A DNA stretch of 64,000 nucleotides from Pseudomonas sp. Tri1 (GTDB taxonomy: Bacteria; Pseudomonadota; Gammaproteobacteria; Pseudomonadales; Pseudomonadaceae): assembly GCF_017968885.1 (NCBI RefSeq), contig NZ_CP072913.1, positions 5,744,501 to 5,808,500 on the forward strand, given 5' to 3'. The first letter of the stretch is position 1, and each line of letters starts with the position of its first letter. Below the pieces are notes generated by a model. That model was not told the DNA's origin, did not search any database, and saw nothing but the letters and a program-made list of their open reading frames with translations. A program made the translations under genes and the position numbers. This document shows positions 1 to 9,093 of this stretch, one piece after another.

Positions 1-909
1 CTGCTAGACATGCATGACCTGGTCGGCCAGCGGATCGATGACTATTGCACCGCCCTGGTCGAACGCCTGCAATTGTGGTTGAACAACCCCAGCCTGCGCC
101 CACCCAGCCTGACCGTGGCTGGCACAGGCCTGACCCTGCAACCGAGCTTCATCGCCCTGGGGCATCACGATCAGCAGCAGATCCTGGTATTCCTTGAAGA
201 CCTGGCCCAGGTTGCCCAGCAGGCCCAGCAACTGAAACTCGCCTCCCTCGGGCGCCTCACCGCGGGCATCGCCCATGAAATCCGCAACCCCTTGGGGGCG
301 ATCAGCCATGCAGCGCAATTGCTGCGCGAATCCGAGGAACTGAACGACGCGGATCGACGTCTGACGCAGATTATTCAAGATCACTCCCAACGAATGAATC
401 GCGTCATTGAAAACGTCTTGCAACTGTCCCGCCGCCAGCAGACCACGCCCCAACGCCTGGACCTGCGGGCCTGGCTCGAGCAGTTTGTCCGTCAGGCCCG
501 CGAAAACGCTGCCGAGCACCAGCAGTTGCACTTGAGCATCGACCCAGGCGACTACACCACGCTGATGGACCCCGACCAACTCACCCAAGTGCTCGACAAC
601 CTGCTGCGCAACGCCTGGCGCCACAGTGCAATGGCCCATGAACAGGCCGAGGCCTGGCTGAAACTGTTTATCGATCCCCACAGCCAGCTGTCCACCCTGG
701 ACATCATCGATAACGGTCCTGGTGTGACGCCAGAGCAACAGGCGCATCTGTTCGAACCCTTCTTTACCACCAGCAGCCAGGGCACCGGCCTTGGGCTCTA
801 TCTGTCCCGTGAGCTGTGCGAAAGCAACCAGGCCCGCCTAGACTTCAAACCACGCCAAGGCGGCGGCTGCTTTCGCATCACTTTTGCTCACGGACGGAAA
901 CAGATTTGA
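1..909 (+). CDS. pilS: Type IV pilus sensor histidine kinase PilS, C-terminal part (5' end outside window)
   Basis: The reading frame is already open at base 1, so the membrane-spanning sensor half lies upstream. The visible 302 residues carry a dimerisation/phosphoacceptor H box (GIAHEIRNP, His at fragment residue 92), an N box (NLLRNAWRHS), a G1 box (DNGPGV) and a G2 box (GTGLGLYL), a complete HATPase core. PilS autophosphorylates and passes phosphate to PilR, which drives sigma-54 transcription of pilin genes. Its TGA stop overlaps the TTG start of the next gene, so the two are translationally coupled. Identification rests on the motifs plus the adjacent pilR and minor-pilin genes. Confidence 0.93.
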   Translation: MLDMHDLVGQRIDDYCTALVERLQLWLNNPSLRPPSLTVAGTGLTLQPSFIALGHHDQQQILVFLEDLAQVAQQAQQLKLASLGRLTAGIAHEIRNPLGAISHAAQLLRESEELNDADRRLTQIIQDHSQRMNRVIENVLQLSRRQQTTPQRLDLRAWLEQFVRQARENAAEHQQLHLSIDPGDYTTLMDPDQLTQVLDNLLRNAWRHSAMAHEQAEAWLKLFIDPHSQLSTLDIIDNGPGVTPEQQAHLFEPFFTTSSQGTGLGLYLSRELCESNQARLDFKPRQGGGCFRITFAHGRKQI

Positions 910-2252
910 ATATTCGCTCACGGCAACGAATCCTGATCGTCGATGACGAACCGGACATCCGCGAACTCCTGGACATTACCCTGGGCCGGATGAAACTCGA
1001 CACCCGCAGCGCCAAGAACCTTGCCGAGGCCCAAGCCCTGCTGACGGACGAAGCCTTCGACCTGTGCCTGACCGACATGCGCCTGCCCGATGGCACTGGC
1101 CTGGAACTGGTTCAACATATCCAGCAACGTTACCCCCAACTCCCCGTGGCGATGATCACCGCCTATGGCAGCCTGGAAACCGCCATCGACGCCCTCAAGG
1201 CCGGGGCCTTCGACTTCCTGACCAAACCGGTCGACCTGGGCCGGCTGCGAGAACTGGTCACCAGCGCCTTGCGCCTACCGCCGGTCGCCACGCCGGTCGC
1301 CACCATCGAGCGCTGCCTGCTGGGCGACTCTCCACCGATGCGCAGCGTGCGCAAACAGATCGAAAAGCTCGCCCGCAGCCAGGCACCGGTGTACATCAGC
1401 GGCGAGTCAGGCTGCGGCAAGGAACTGGTCGCCCGGTTGATCCATGAACAAGGCCCCCGCTCCAGCCAGGGGTTTGTGCCAGTCAACTGCGGGGCAATTC
1501 CCAGCGAGCTGATGGAAAGCGAGTTTTTCGGCCATCGAAAAGGCAGCTTCAGCGGCGCCATCGAAGACAAACCCGGGCTGTTCCAGGCCGCCCACGGCGG
1601 AACGCTGTTCCTCGATGAAGTGGCCGATCTGCCCCTGGCGATGCAAGTCAAACTGTTGCGAGCGATCCAGGAAAAGGCCGTACGCGCCGTGGGCGGCCAG
1701 CAGGAAGAAGTGGTGGATGTACGCATCCTCTGCGCCACCCACAAGGACCTGGACGGCGAAGTGGCCGCCGGGCGCTTTCGCCAGGACCTGTACTATCGGC
1801 TGAACGTCATCGAACTGCGGGTCCCGCCGTTGCGTGAGCGCCGTGAAGATATCGAGCCGCTGGCCAACCACATGCTCCAGCGCCTGGCAGCCAACACCGG
1901 CAGCCCACCGGCCAGGTTGCATCCCCAAGCGTTGGACGCCCTCAGGAATTACCGCTTCCCGGGCAACGTGCGCGAACTGGAAAACATGCTCGAACGTGCC
2001 TACACCCTTTGCGAACAGCAACAGATCGAAGCCGTCGACCTGCGCCTGGCCGAGGGCAACAGCGCCAGCGAGGCGGGCAACCCGGATTTGATGCAGGTCG
2101 ACAACCTGGAGGATTACCTGGAAGACGTCGAGCGCAAGCTCATCCTCCAGGCCCTGGAACAAACCCGCTGGAACCGCACGGCGGCGGCGCAGCGGTTGAA
2201 GTTGTCGTTTCGGTCGATGCGGTATCGGTTGAAGAAGTTGGGGTTGGATTGA
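906..2252 (+). CDS. pilR: Sigma-54-dependent response regulator PilR
   Basis: A 448-residue NtrC-type activator. The N-terminal receiver domain has phosphoacceptor Asp57 in LTDMRLPDG. The AAA+ domain has Walker A GESGCGKE from residue 166 and the sigma-54 contact loop GSFSGA (residues 213-218, a variant of GAFTGA). A Fis-type helix-turn-helix ends the protein. The start is placed at TTG 906, overlapping the pilS stop by 4 nt, because the receiver domain begins right after it (RILIVDDE) and the total then matches the usual PilR length. An upstream start near 816 would lie deep inside pilS. It should activate the major pilin gene, which is not in this window. Confidence 0.94.
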   Translation: MNIRSRQRILIVDDEPDIRELLDITLGRMKLDTRSAKNLAEAQALLTDEAFDLCLTDMRLPDGTGLELVQHIQQRYPQLPVAMITAYGSLETAIDALKAGAFDFLTKPVDLGRLRELVTSALRLPPVATPVATIERCLLGDSPPMRSVRKQIEKLARSQAPVYISGESGCGKELVARLIHEQGPRSSQGFVPVNCGAIPSELMESEFFGHRKGSFSGAIEDKPGLFQAAHGGTLFLDEVADLPLAMQVKLLRAIQEKAVRAVGGQQEEVVDVRILCATHKDLDGEVAAGRFRQDLYYRLNVIELRVPPLRERREDIEPLANHMLQRLAANTGSPPARLHPQALDALRNYRFPGNVRELENMLERAYTLCEQQQIEAVDLRLAEGNSASEAGNPDLMQVDNLEDYLEDVERKLILQALEQTRWNRTAAAQRLKLSFRSMRYRLKKLGLD

Positions 2253-2277
2253 GCCGCGGCGTTGAAGCCACGCTAAC

Positions 2278-2313
2278 CCCTGTGACGAGGGGGCTAGCTC
2301 CCTTGCCACAGGT
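2278..2313. repeat. Short REP-like palindrome after pilR
   Basis: TGTGACGAGGG and its imperfect complement CCCTTGCCACA form a hairpin 26 bases after the pilR stop. It belongs to the GTGGCGAGGGA-type pseudomonad REP group rather than the commoner GTGGGAGCGAG type. It may serve as the 3' end structure of the pilSR transcript; no clear U-tract follows. Confidence 0.6.
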
Positions 2314-2337
2314 TCTGTGTTTGCCTTGGCAACTCTT

Positions 2338-2703
2338 CTAGCCTTGCGCCACCGGCACCTGTTTATCCAGTACTCGATTGGCCAACAACTCGCTCAGCTC
2401 AATCAACTGCTGTACCCCCAAGGCAACATGTCGCCGCGAGCCTTCGAGCTCGAAGGCCAGGTCGCTGACCGTTGCGTTAGCGGAGGCCAGGGTTTCGCTG
2501 AGGTTGGTGAGGAGGCATTCGGTGTCGATGCTGTCCACGACAGTGAATAGCTGGTTTGAGGCGGGTTTCTTTTTGGCTTCAGGCTTTGGGCCGAGGTAAT
2601 AGTCGAGGGCGCGTTTGGCGGCTTCATCGAGTTCTTTCGAGTTAAGGCCGGTGTCATAAGAAGCGTTATTGGTTTCTGAAGGTGATGAAGGTTTGTCACA
2701 CAT
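2338..2703 (-). CDS. DUF6124-like small pseudomonad protein
   Basis: A 121-residue cytoplasmic protein. The start at 2703 is preceded by GGAG at good spacing. The N-terminus is Ser/Asn-rich (MCDKPSSPSETNN), followed by KELDEAAKRALDYYL and a helical C-terminal half ending VLDKQVPVAQG. It resembles the widespread Pseudomonas-only DUF6124 family of unknown function, recognised from memory. No catalytic motif, signal peptide or membrane segment is visible. It stands alone: pilR converges on it from one side and a long repeat-filled gap lies upstream. Confidence 0.65.
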   Translation of the reverse strand: MCDKPSSPSETNNASYDTGLNSKELDEAAKRALDYYLGPKPEAKKKPASNQLFTVVDSIDTECLLTNLSETLASANATVSDLAFELEGSRRHVALGVQQLIELSELLANRVLDKQVPVAQG

Positions 2704-2895
2704 TGCGGTACTCCAAAGGGGGAATGGATTACCAAGTTTTCGGGCCGCGACGCCCGGTCGCTGAATTGGCAGCGACAGGAGAAGGTTAGCCAGAGCCCTT
2801 CCCACCCGGCAACCGCCGGAACTCGTCGGAAAATTCGGTTTGAATTAGGACCTTGTCCGACCATTCCCACAAAGTCTGGTCAGCTGTAAGGGCGG

Positions 2896-3200
2896 TGTGT
2901 ATATCCGTTTCTTCGATAACGGCTGCTGGCGGTTCCGCCCTTACGGCGGCTCACTTTTGAGAAGCGCAAAAGTAAGCAAAACGCTTTATGCCCCACCACT
3001 CGGTGCCTCGCTTAGGCTCGGCATGCCCTCACTCCGGCATTGCTCCGTGGGCCCGCCGCGAAGGGCCATCCATGGCCCAGCGCGGCTATCCCGGCATCCA
3101 TGCCGGGATGCCCACTGCGCAATGCCTGCGTTCGGCCAGCGTGGTTAACGGGGCGCCAAAATCTACGTCCTCCGCGAGGCGGCCTTATAGCCGACCTGAC
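2896..3200 (+). repeat. Left arm of a ~300-bp dispersed inverted repeat
   Basis: This arm matches the reverse complement of 3545-3845 over nearly its whole length, for example CGGTGCCTCGC, GGGCCATCCATGGCCCAGCG and GGTTAACGGGGCGCC. The other arm faces it about 345 bases away. It includes the internal palindrome CGGCATCCATGCCG. ORFs of about 70-100 codons can be read through it, but the same peptides recur wherever this repeat occurs, so they are probably not genes. I believe this is one of the long dispersed repeats of P. fluorescens-group genomes; the family name is uncertain. Confidence 0.7.
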
Positions 3201-3221
3201 TCTTGGTGAGACCGCGTTTCT

Positions 3222-3382
3222 CCTGTGGGAGCCAGCCTGCTCGCGAAGAGGCTGGAGCATTCAACATATTCATCGACTGTACTGTCACCTTCGCGAACAG
3301 CCCCACAATTGGTTCGGGGGCACAGCTGGAGAAACAGGTCGGCTATAACGCCGCCTTCGCGAGCAAGCTCGCTCCCACACTG
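3222..3382. repeat. REPIN: inverted pair of GTGGGAGC..GCTCGC REP units
   Basis: CTGTGGGAGCCAGCCTGCTCGCG at 3222 pairs with CGCGAGCAAGCTCGCTCCCACA ending about 3380. It lies between the two arms of the larger inverted repeat. It is non-coding. Confidence 0.8.
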
Positions 3383-3421
3383 GGTCGGTGACAATCTACA
3401 GATTTTCGGCCACTGCAAATC

Positions 3422-3517
3422 CCTGTGGGAGTAAAACTTGCTCGCGATGGCGGTGGATCAGCTTGCATCAGCCTTGGATGTACCGCCGTCTTCGCGAGCA
3501 AGCTTTGCTCCCACAGA
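3422..3517. repeat. REPIN with a diverged arm
   Basis: CTGTGGGAGTAAAACTTGCTCGCG and CGCGAGCAAGCTTTGCTCCCACAG form an inverted pair. Both arms carry changes relative to the canonical copies, so this looks like an older copy. Confidence 0.75.
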
Positions 3518-3544
3518 TTTGACGGGTGTACGACCAGGAGAACC

Positions 3545-3845
3545 AGGTCGGCTACTAGGCCGCCTCGCGGTGGACGTTGATCTCGGCGCCCCGTTAACCA
3601 CGATGGCCGAACGAAGGTATTGCGCAGTGGGCACCTCGGCATGGATGCCGAGGTAGCCGCGCTGGGCCATGGATGGCCCTTCGCGGCGGCCCACGGAGCA
3701 ATGCCTTCGTTCGGGCATGCCGAGCCTAGGCGAGGCACCGAGTGGTGGGGCAAAGCGTTTTTGGTTACTTTTGGCGCTCTTCCAAAAGTGACCCGCTGTA
3801 AGAGCGGAACCCTAAGTAGCCGTTACCGCAGCAATGGATATGTAC
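3545..3845 (-). repeat. Right arm of the ~300-bp inverted repeat
   Basis: Reverse complement of the 2896-3200 arm with scattered mismatches. Together with the REPINs between the arms, it explains the whole 1.2-kb gap between the DUF6124-like gene and thiO. I see no credible gene in that gap. Confidence 0.7.
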
Positions 3846-3871
3846 TCGATCAACAAGGCCTGCTGTCAGGC

Positions 3872-3900
3872 CGCCATCGCGAGCAAGCTCGCTCCCACAG
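3872..3900. repeat. Single REP unit downstream of thiO
   Basis: GCCATCGCGAGCAAGCTCGCTCCCACAG, one half of a REPIN, 38 bases beyond the thiO stop codon. Confidence 0.7.
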
Positions 3901-3937
3901 TTGGATCGGAGTAAAGGAGCAGTATCAAAACCGAACG

Positions 3938-5038
3938 TTATAAGCGCCCCGCCGGCGCATAAGGCACAGGATCAATCACCGGCTCAAGCCCCAGCATCAA
4001 ATCCGTAAACAACCGACACGACGCCGGCGCCAACACCAACCCATTGCGATAATGCCCACAGTTCAACCACAGCCCCGCAAACCCCGGCACCTCGCCGATA
4101 TAAGGAATGCCTTCAGGCGATCCAGGCCGCAGCCCAGCCCAGTGCCCGACCACCTCAGCATCGGCCAGCTCCGGAATGAGTGCCACCGCCGAAGCCTTCA
4201 GGCTCTCCAGCGCAGCATCGGTCGGAGTCTTGTCGAACCCCTCACGCTCCAGCGTACTGCCAACCAGAATGTGCCCATCACGACGCGGAATCGCATAACG
4301 CCCTTTGGCCAAAACCATGCTCGACAGAAAATCCGACGCGCACTTGTACAAAATCATCTGGCCCTTGACCGGCTCGACCGGCAACTTCAAGCCCAATGTC
4401 TTGAGCAACTCGCCGCTCCAGGCACCGGCGGCCAGTACCACCTCATCGCCACGAATTTCACCGGCCGAACTGTGCACACCCACCACTCGCCCGCCATCAC
4501 GGATGAACCCACTGACTTCGCAGTGCTCATGAAGTGTGACATTGGGTAGCGCCTGCAACGCTGCCTTGAGAGATTTGACCAGTCGGGGATTACGCACATT
4601 GGCCACGTCAGCCATGTAGATCGCCCGGGAAAACCCCGTGCCCAGCACCGGCACCGCCTCATGGACAGCGCAGATATCCACAGCCCGCAGCGGACGCCCT
4701 TCCCGCTCGGCCCAGGCCAGCGCTTCTTCCTGGTCGTCCAGATCCAGCCAGTACAACCCGGTGACATGCACTTGCGGATCGACCCCGGTCGCCGCGAACA
4801 AACGCTCGCCCAGTTGTGGATAAAAATCCTGCGACCAATGGGCCAACGCTGTGACCGCCGGGCTATAGCGCCACGGATACAGAGGAGACACGATACCGCC
4901 GCCAGCCCAGGACGATTCCTGGCCGACACTGGAACGGTCCAGCAGCACCACACGCTGCCCTTCGGACGCCAGATTGAACGCAGTCAGCAGGCCAATGACT
5001 CCGCCGCCGACAATCACCACTTGCTGTTGCCTGGTCAT
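3938..5038 (-). CDS. thiO: Glycine oxidase ThiO (FAD-dependent)
   Basis: A 366-residue DAO-family flavoenzyme. It oxidises glycine to iminoglyoxylate, the dehydroglycine input to thiazole synthesis for thiamine. The N-terminal dinucleotide motif VVIVGGGVIGLLTA binds FAD, ESSWAGGGI follows, and the C-terminal region has HYRNGLVLAP. Start ATG 5038 puts the FAD motif at residue 6; an upstream TTG would add an unneeded tail. It follows pilE by 55 bases on the same strand and may be cotranscribed with the minor-pilin operon. A ThiO-type gene is also a neighbour of pilR in other pseudomonads, from memory. Confidence 0.88.
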   Translation of the reverse strand: MTRQQQVVIVGGGVIGLLTAFNLASEGQRVVLLDRSSVGQESSWAGGGIVSPLYPWRYSPAVTALAHWSQDFYPQLGERLFAATGVDPQVHVTGLYWLDLDDQEEALAWAEREGRPLRAVDICAVHEAVPVLGTGFSRAIYMADVANVRNPRLVKSLKAALQALPNVTLHEHCEVSGFIRDGGRVVGVHSSAGEIRGDEVVLAAGAWSGELLKTLGLKLPVEPVKGQMILYKCASDFLSSMVLAKGRYAIPRRDGHILVGSTLEREGFDKTPTDAALESLKASAVALIPELADAEVVGHWAGLRPGSPEGIPYIGEVPGFAGLWLNCGHYRNGLVLAPASCRLFTDLMLGLEPVIDPVPYAPAGRL

Positions 5039-5093
5039 GTTCTGATTCGACTCATAAGACAAAGGGCGCAAGGGTGCGCCCGAACAAAGAAAC

Positions 5094-5495
5094 TCAGCGA
5101 CCCCAGCAATCCTTGGCGGTCAGCCCGGCGGCGGCGTTGATCATGCCCCGTACGCCAGTATTGTTGATGGTGAAATCACCGCACTTGTCCGTGGCCATGG
5201 ACGAACCGCTCTTGCGCACGGCGGTCAGCGTGAAGCTCTGGTCCGCCAGTGTCTGGGTAATGGTATAGAAATCGTTGCCGCCGCTCAGACCGGTCGCGTT
5301 GGTGTAGACGTTATTCTTCGAGTAATAACGCTCGAGAATCTGCGCCTGCTGCGACAGCAACCCAGCGATTTCAGTACGCCGCCCCTTCTTCATGTATTCG
5401 GTCAGGCTCGGATAGCCGACGGTGATCACGATACCGATGATCGCAATCACGATCATGATTTCGATCAAGGTGAAACCCCGGTTGGATCTGCGCAT
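5094..5495 (-). CDS. pilE: Type IV minor pilin PilE
   Basis: 133 residues. A short basic leader ends in Gly, followed by the class III pilin signature (RGFTLIEIMIVIAIIGI): prepilin peptidase PilD should cut after Gly8 and N-methylate Phe. Glu at +5 is present. The C-terminal globular region has two cysteines (TDKCGDF and KDCWGR), which probably form the usual disulfide loop. It sits directly after pilY1 and is the last pilus gene of the operon. The separate small pilY2 reading frame found between pilY1 and pilE in P. aeruginosa is not seen here: the gap is only 10 bases. Confidence 0.9.
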   Translation of the reverse strand: MRRSNRGFTLIEIMIVIAIIGIVITVGYPSLTEYMKKGRRTEIAGLLSQQAQILERYYSKNNVYTNATGLSGGNDFYTITQTLADQSFTLTAVRKSGSSMATDKCGDFTINNTGVRGMINAAAGLTAKDCWGR

Positions 5496-5505
5496 GCCTT
5501 ACCTC

Positions 5506-8500
5506 TCACTGTATTTGTCGCCACATGATGCGACGGCTACCGCCCACGGATTTTTCCAGCAGCTCGGTGATGTTGCCGCTGGAGTCATTGACGATCATGT
5601 TGGTGGCCCCGCTGGCGCTAACCACGGCGCTCAAGGTCGGGATACCGCCCGTGAAGACCACCCCGCTGGAAATCGTATCGGAGCTGTTGATCGTGCCGTC
5701 ACCGTTGGTATCGAGCACCGCATAATTGAGCATCTTACCGTTGAACGCATCCAACTCGATCAGTTTGCCGGTACCGAAGCTGGCGCAAGGGTCGGTGGTG
5801 TCGACGGCAGCGGTGGTAAAGACCACCCGCCCGCTCACCAGATTGGCCGGGTTGATCACCCGCTCTCCGGTCAGCACGTTGTTGTACACCAAGGGCAGGT
5901 ACCAGCCCTTTTTCGAAGGATAAGCCACGTCGGTCTGGCTGGTGGTCACGAACTGCCCCGTACTGCCTGAGAACACCCCCGTGATCGACTGGGCCTGCAG
6001 GTTCGACACGGTGATTTGCCCGGCACCGCCGGTGGCGTCCCATATCGAGTAGAACCCTTGCAGGTCCTTGTTGAGTTTATCCGCCGTTTCGTTGAACTTG
6101 CCGGTGCCGAAAAACACCTGGGTACCGCCCTGGGGATTGGCTGCCAGCAACGGTTGAACGGTGATCGGCTGGGTCGCGCCACCGGACGTGGTGAACAACG
6201 GCTGGCCGGAAAACGCTACGCCCCATGTGGTCGGGGAAGTACCACTGAGGTCGAACTTCCACATCCGCCCTCTCAAGTCGCCCCCGTACGCTGCCTGGAC
6301 GACATTCTGGGAGTTGACCCGCAGCTTGACCGACGACAGGCCGTTATTGGTGTCGCTGCTGTTGATGACGATTTTGCGGATCAACGAACCGTCGCGGATA
6401 TCCACCACGTACAGCGCCGCCACGCCGCTGTTGCTGCCGTAGCCATTAGAGATGAACGCCGCCCAGCGTCCATCCGCCAGGCGGGCGACTTCGGGGCGGG
6501 CGTAGGCGTAGCCCAGATCATTGAAGACGTTGGCCGTGTTGGCAACGGCCGGTGCGCTGATTTCCCACAGCGCCCGAAGTGCATTGCCCGCCGCCGCATC
6601 GAACAACTGGACCGCGAAAAACGTCTTGCCTCCGGCGCCAGTGCCGCCCACCGCCACCGTCTTCCAAGCGCTCCCCGACTGCGTGTCGAATACGCCGATC
6701 TGGCCGTCCACCAAAAACTTGTGGCTCACGCCATTGACGTAATTGGTGTCGGCAATGTTCACCAGCGAGGGCAGCACGCTCGACGGCATATAGGCGTAAC
6801 GCCGCGTACCGTTGGCGCTGTTGATGACACTGAAAAAACCATCGTTGGCGTTCACCACCAGGTTGGCGCTCATGTTCGTCGCCTTGGTCGTCAGATACGC
6901 GCTGTAGCTGGTGTCGTTGAGCAAATCCGCGGCGGTCTGCTCATTAGGCGATGCCAGCACCAGTGGCGAGTTGATGATGTCCCCCAACAACACACTGCGC
7001 ACCTTCAAGCCGGTTTTATTGACGCCCTTGCTCCATTCCACCAGATCGTTGCCGGTAATCCCCGTGGGCAGGTTCTGGTTGAGGCTGGTTTGCTGGGCGG
7101 GTGACAAATTAGCGTAGGCCAGGGTCACAGGCGCATTGGTCACGGTATTCCACGACTGATAAATCGGCGCCGTGGCGCCGGGCACGATGGCCGTGTCGGT
7201 GGTCCATTGCGCCGCAGCCCTGTTGACCGTGCCTGCCGCGGTGAAACCGAACGCCCGGATGGTGCCGCGCCAGTCCTTGGGGTCATAGGTGGTCTGATAA
7301 TAACTGGAGGTGCTGGACACCGTGGCGGCGTTGGTGGTGCCAGCACCTCCGGACCCGGCCTTGGAGGTGATGTCGCTCAGGGCTGATGACAGGGCATCGT
7401 TCAAACCCTCGCTGTCGGTCGCCTGGTAATACTTGCCTGTGCCATAGCGGGCGGCGTCGGACAGCATCTGGTTGGTGGCGGTAAAACCCACAGTGTAGGT
7501 ATTGAGGTACTGCCGGGGAAAATCCGTCGCGTTCCAACTCTGGCCGGTGGCGTCGGTGCCAGTGGAGCGCATGTCGATGTCGAAGGCGAACTTGGCGATG
7601 TCGTCCAGGTACAGCGTGTCACCCTCACCATCACCATTGAGATCGGCGCCATCGCTATTGCTGCCGCTGATACCGCTATCCCAGTTCGGCAGGCGGGAGC
7701 CGCCCAGCGGATCGTTGGTGGGAAACGTGCGGTCATAGGTGGGCAACCCGTCAGTGATCACCACGCCGAAGTTTTTCTGGCAACGGTACTGGATCGGGCT
7801 GGTATAGGTGGTCGGCGTGCTGTTGTAGTACGGTGCCATCCCCCTGAAATAACGGGTGACTTCGTAGTAGCTCTCGGCCAGCGGCGTATTCGCCACAGCG
7901 CCCAAACCGTTGATCGCATTGATCAGGGCAGTGTAGTTGCTGTTGGCCTGGGTCTGGGTCACGCTGCCGCTGACCGGCGAAAGGTCACTGACCGAACGGG
8001 CGATGTAGCCCCCAGGTCCGGAGTTGCTGCTGTTGGGTGGATTAAAAGTCGCGAGGCCAATGCGCAAGGCGCGGTTATTAGTGACCAGGTCATTGGACAC
8101 ATCCCGCGCCACGTTGATTCGATAATCATTGGGAATCGTACCGGTGGTGAAGTCCCGGTTCGAGCCGTTGGCCAAGGTCAGCAGATACGCCAGGTATTTG
8201 GTGGTATAGCGGGTGTTGCCACCGCCCACCGGGTCCGGCAAGCGCAGGCAGACACGGCCTAGGCTACCCCGGTAGAAACCATACCAACCGCTCGTGCAAC
8301 CTCCACGGAACAGGCTGACCAACAGAACGTTGCCATCGTCTGGATCCAGCGTCACACCGCCGGAACAGCTGTTGCTGGAGTTACAGTTATTGACAGCTGG
8401 GCGCGAGACATTCGGATCAAACCCCGCCGCCCAGATAATATTATTCATACTCCCCGAGTCATCGATCAGCAGCATCACGTTCGGGGTAACGGCGGCGGCA

Positions 8501-8616
8501 CTCAGTAACGGCGAGTCCGAAGGCGTGAACGCATAGGCCGGGGTCATCAGGTAAAGGCTGAGCAACGCCCCCCACACCATCGCTCTCCAGCCTCGGCGAG
8601 CCTCAGTATTTCGCAT
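5506..8616 (-). CDS. pilY1: Type IV pilus tip adhesin / mechanosensor PilY1
   Basis: 1036 residues; the P. aeruginosa protein is about 1160. The start at 8616 overlaps the pilX stop by 14 bases and gives a Sec signal peptide ending AYA at residue 29. A von Willebrand A domain follows with a MIDAS DxSxS (Asp52, Ser54, Ser56 in LIDDSGSM). Asp-rich calcium-type loops occur in the VWA region (DLNGDGEGD) and near the C-terminus (DTNGDGTINSSD), the latter within the beta-propeller half that controls pilus extension/retraction in PilY1. It works with PilX, PilW, PilV, FimU and PilE as the priming and tip complex. The region between the VWA and propeller domains is shorter than in PAO1. Confidence 0.93.
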   Translation of the reverse strand: MRNTEARRGWRAMVWGALLSLYLMTPAYAFTPSDSPLLSAAAVTPNVMLLIDDSGSMNNIIWAAGFDPNVSRPAVNNCNSSNSCSGGVTLDPDDGNVLLVSLFRGGCTSGWYGFYRGSLGRVCLRLPDPVGGGNTRYTTKYLAYLLTLANGSNRDFTTGTIPNDYRINVARDVSNDLVTNNRALRIGLATFNPPNSSNSGPGGYIARSVSDLSPVSGSVTQTQANSNYTALINAINGLGAVANTPLAESYYEVTRYFRGMAPYYNSTPTTYTSPIQYRCQKNFGVVITDGLPTYDRTFPTNDPLGGSRLPNWDSGISGSNSDGADLNGDGEGDTLYLDDIAKFAFDIDMRSTGTDATGQSWNATDFPRQYLNTYTVGFTATNQMLSDAARYGTGKYYQATDSEGLNDALSSALSDITSKAGSGGAGTTNAATVSSTSSYYQTTYDPKDWRGTIRAFGFTAAGTVNRAAAQWTTDTAIVPGATAPIYQSWNTVTNAPVTLAYANLSPAQQTSLNQNLPTGITGNDLVEWSKGVNKTGLKVRSVLLGDIINSPLVLASPNEQTAADLLNDTSYSAYLTTKATNMSANLVVNANDGFFSVINSANGTRRYAYMPSSVLPSLVNIADTNYVNGVSHKFLVDGQIGVFDTQSGSAWKTVAVGGTGAGGKTFFAVQLFDAAAGNALRALWEISAPAVANTANVFNDLGYAYARPEVARLADGRWAAFISNGYGSNSGVAALYVVDIRDGSLIRKIVINSSDTNNGLSSVKLRVNSQNVVQAAYGGDLRGRMWKFDLSGTSPTTWGVAFSGQPLFTTSGGATQPITVQPLLAANPQGGTQVFFGTGKFNETADKLNKDLQGFYSIWDATGGAGQITVSNLQAQSITGVFSGSTGQFVTTSQTDVAYPSKKGWYLPLVYNNVLTGERVINPANLVSGRVVFTTAAVDTTDPCASFGTGKLIELDAFNGKMLNYAVLDTNGDGTINSSDTISSGVVFTGGIPTLSAVVSASGATNMIVNDSSGNITELLEKSVGGSRRIMWRQIQ

Positions 8617-9082
8617 AGATGCTCTCCACCACGCTGCGCTGGTTGTTGCCCACCACCGCCACCGCTGTGATCCGGTACAGCGTCGCCGAAGTATTGACCG
8701 GCACATTGACCGCTGCGAGCGTGGTGCCGATGTTCTGCACGCCATAAAACCCACCACCAGCGGCGACCCAGGTCACCCCAGAGGATGAATAGCGTCCTGC
8801 CGCCGTAACGGTCGCCGATTCAGGCGGCGGCGCGCATTGGGCCGTGCTGGTACAGACGGGCAAGGAATAGGTCTCGACCTGCACCGCGCTCTCACCGATC
8901 CTCAACGCCGCCTCGGCGATCTGGAAAGACTGGTTACGCAGCATGACGCTGCTGGTCATCTTTTCCTGGAGCGTGGCGCTCTGCATCGACGACAGGCCAA
9001 TCAGGGTCAGGAGCAGCAGGAAAACCAGGCTGACCAGCAAGGCCATGCCGCGCTGGCGGTGTGCAATGGCGTTCGGATTCAT
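8603..9082 (-). CDS. pilX: Type IV minor pilin PilX
   Basis: 159 residues. The prepilin-like N-terminus has leader MNPNAIAHRQRG, then MALLVSLVFLLLLTLIG, with cleavage expected after Gly12. PilX-type proteins typically lack the canonical Phe at +1, and this one has Met. The start at 9082 has GAGGGGG upstream. It overlaps pilY1 by 14 bases and follows pilW closely, as in the conserved operon. The cysteine pair of the globular head is visible (VCTSTAQCAPP). Confidence 0.88.
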   Translation of the reverse strand: MNPNAIAHRQRGMALLVSLVFLLLLTLIGLSSMQSATLQEKMTSSVMLRNQSFQIAEAALRIGESAVQVETYSLPVCTSTAQCAPPPESATVTAAGRYSSSGVTWVAAGGGFYGVQNIGTTLAAVNVPVNTSATLYRITAVAVVGNNQRSVVESIYAKY

Positions 9083-9093
9083 CGGTCGCCCCC

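Noticed and set aside
2988..3753. Repeated small ORFs (MPHHSVPRLGSACP...) in the facing repeats
   Set aside because: They are translations of the dispersed repeat and occur on both arms; no RBS and no conservation beyond the repeat itself.
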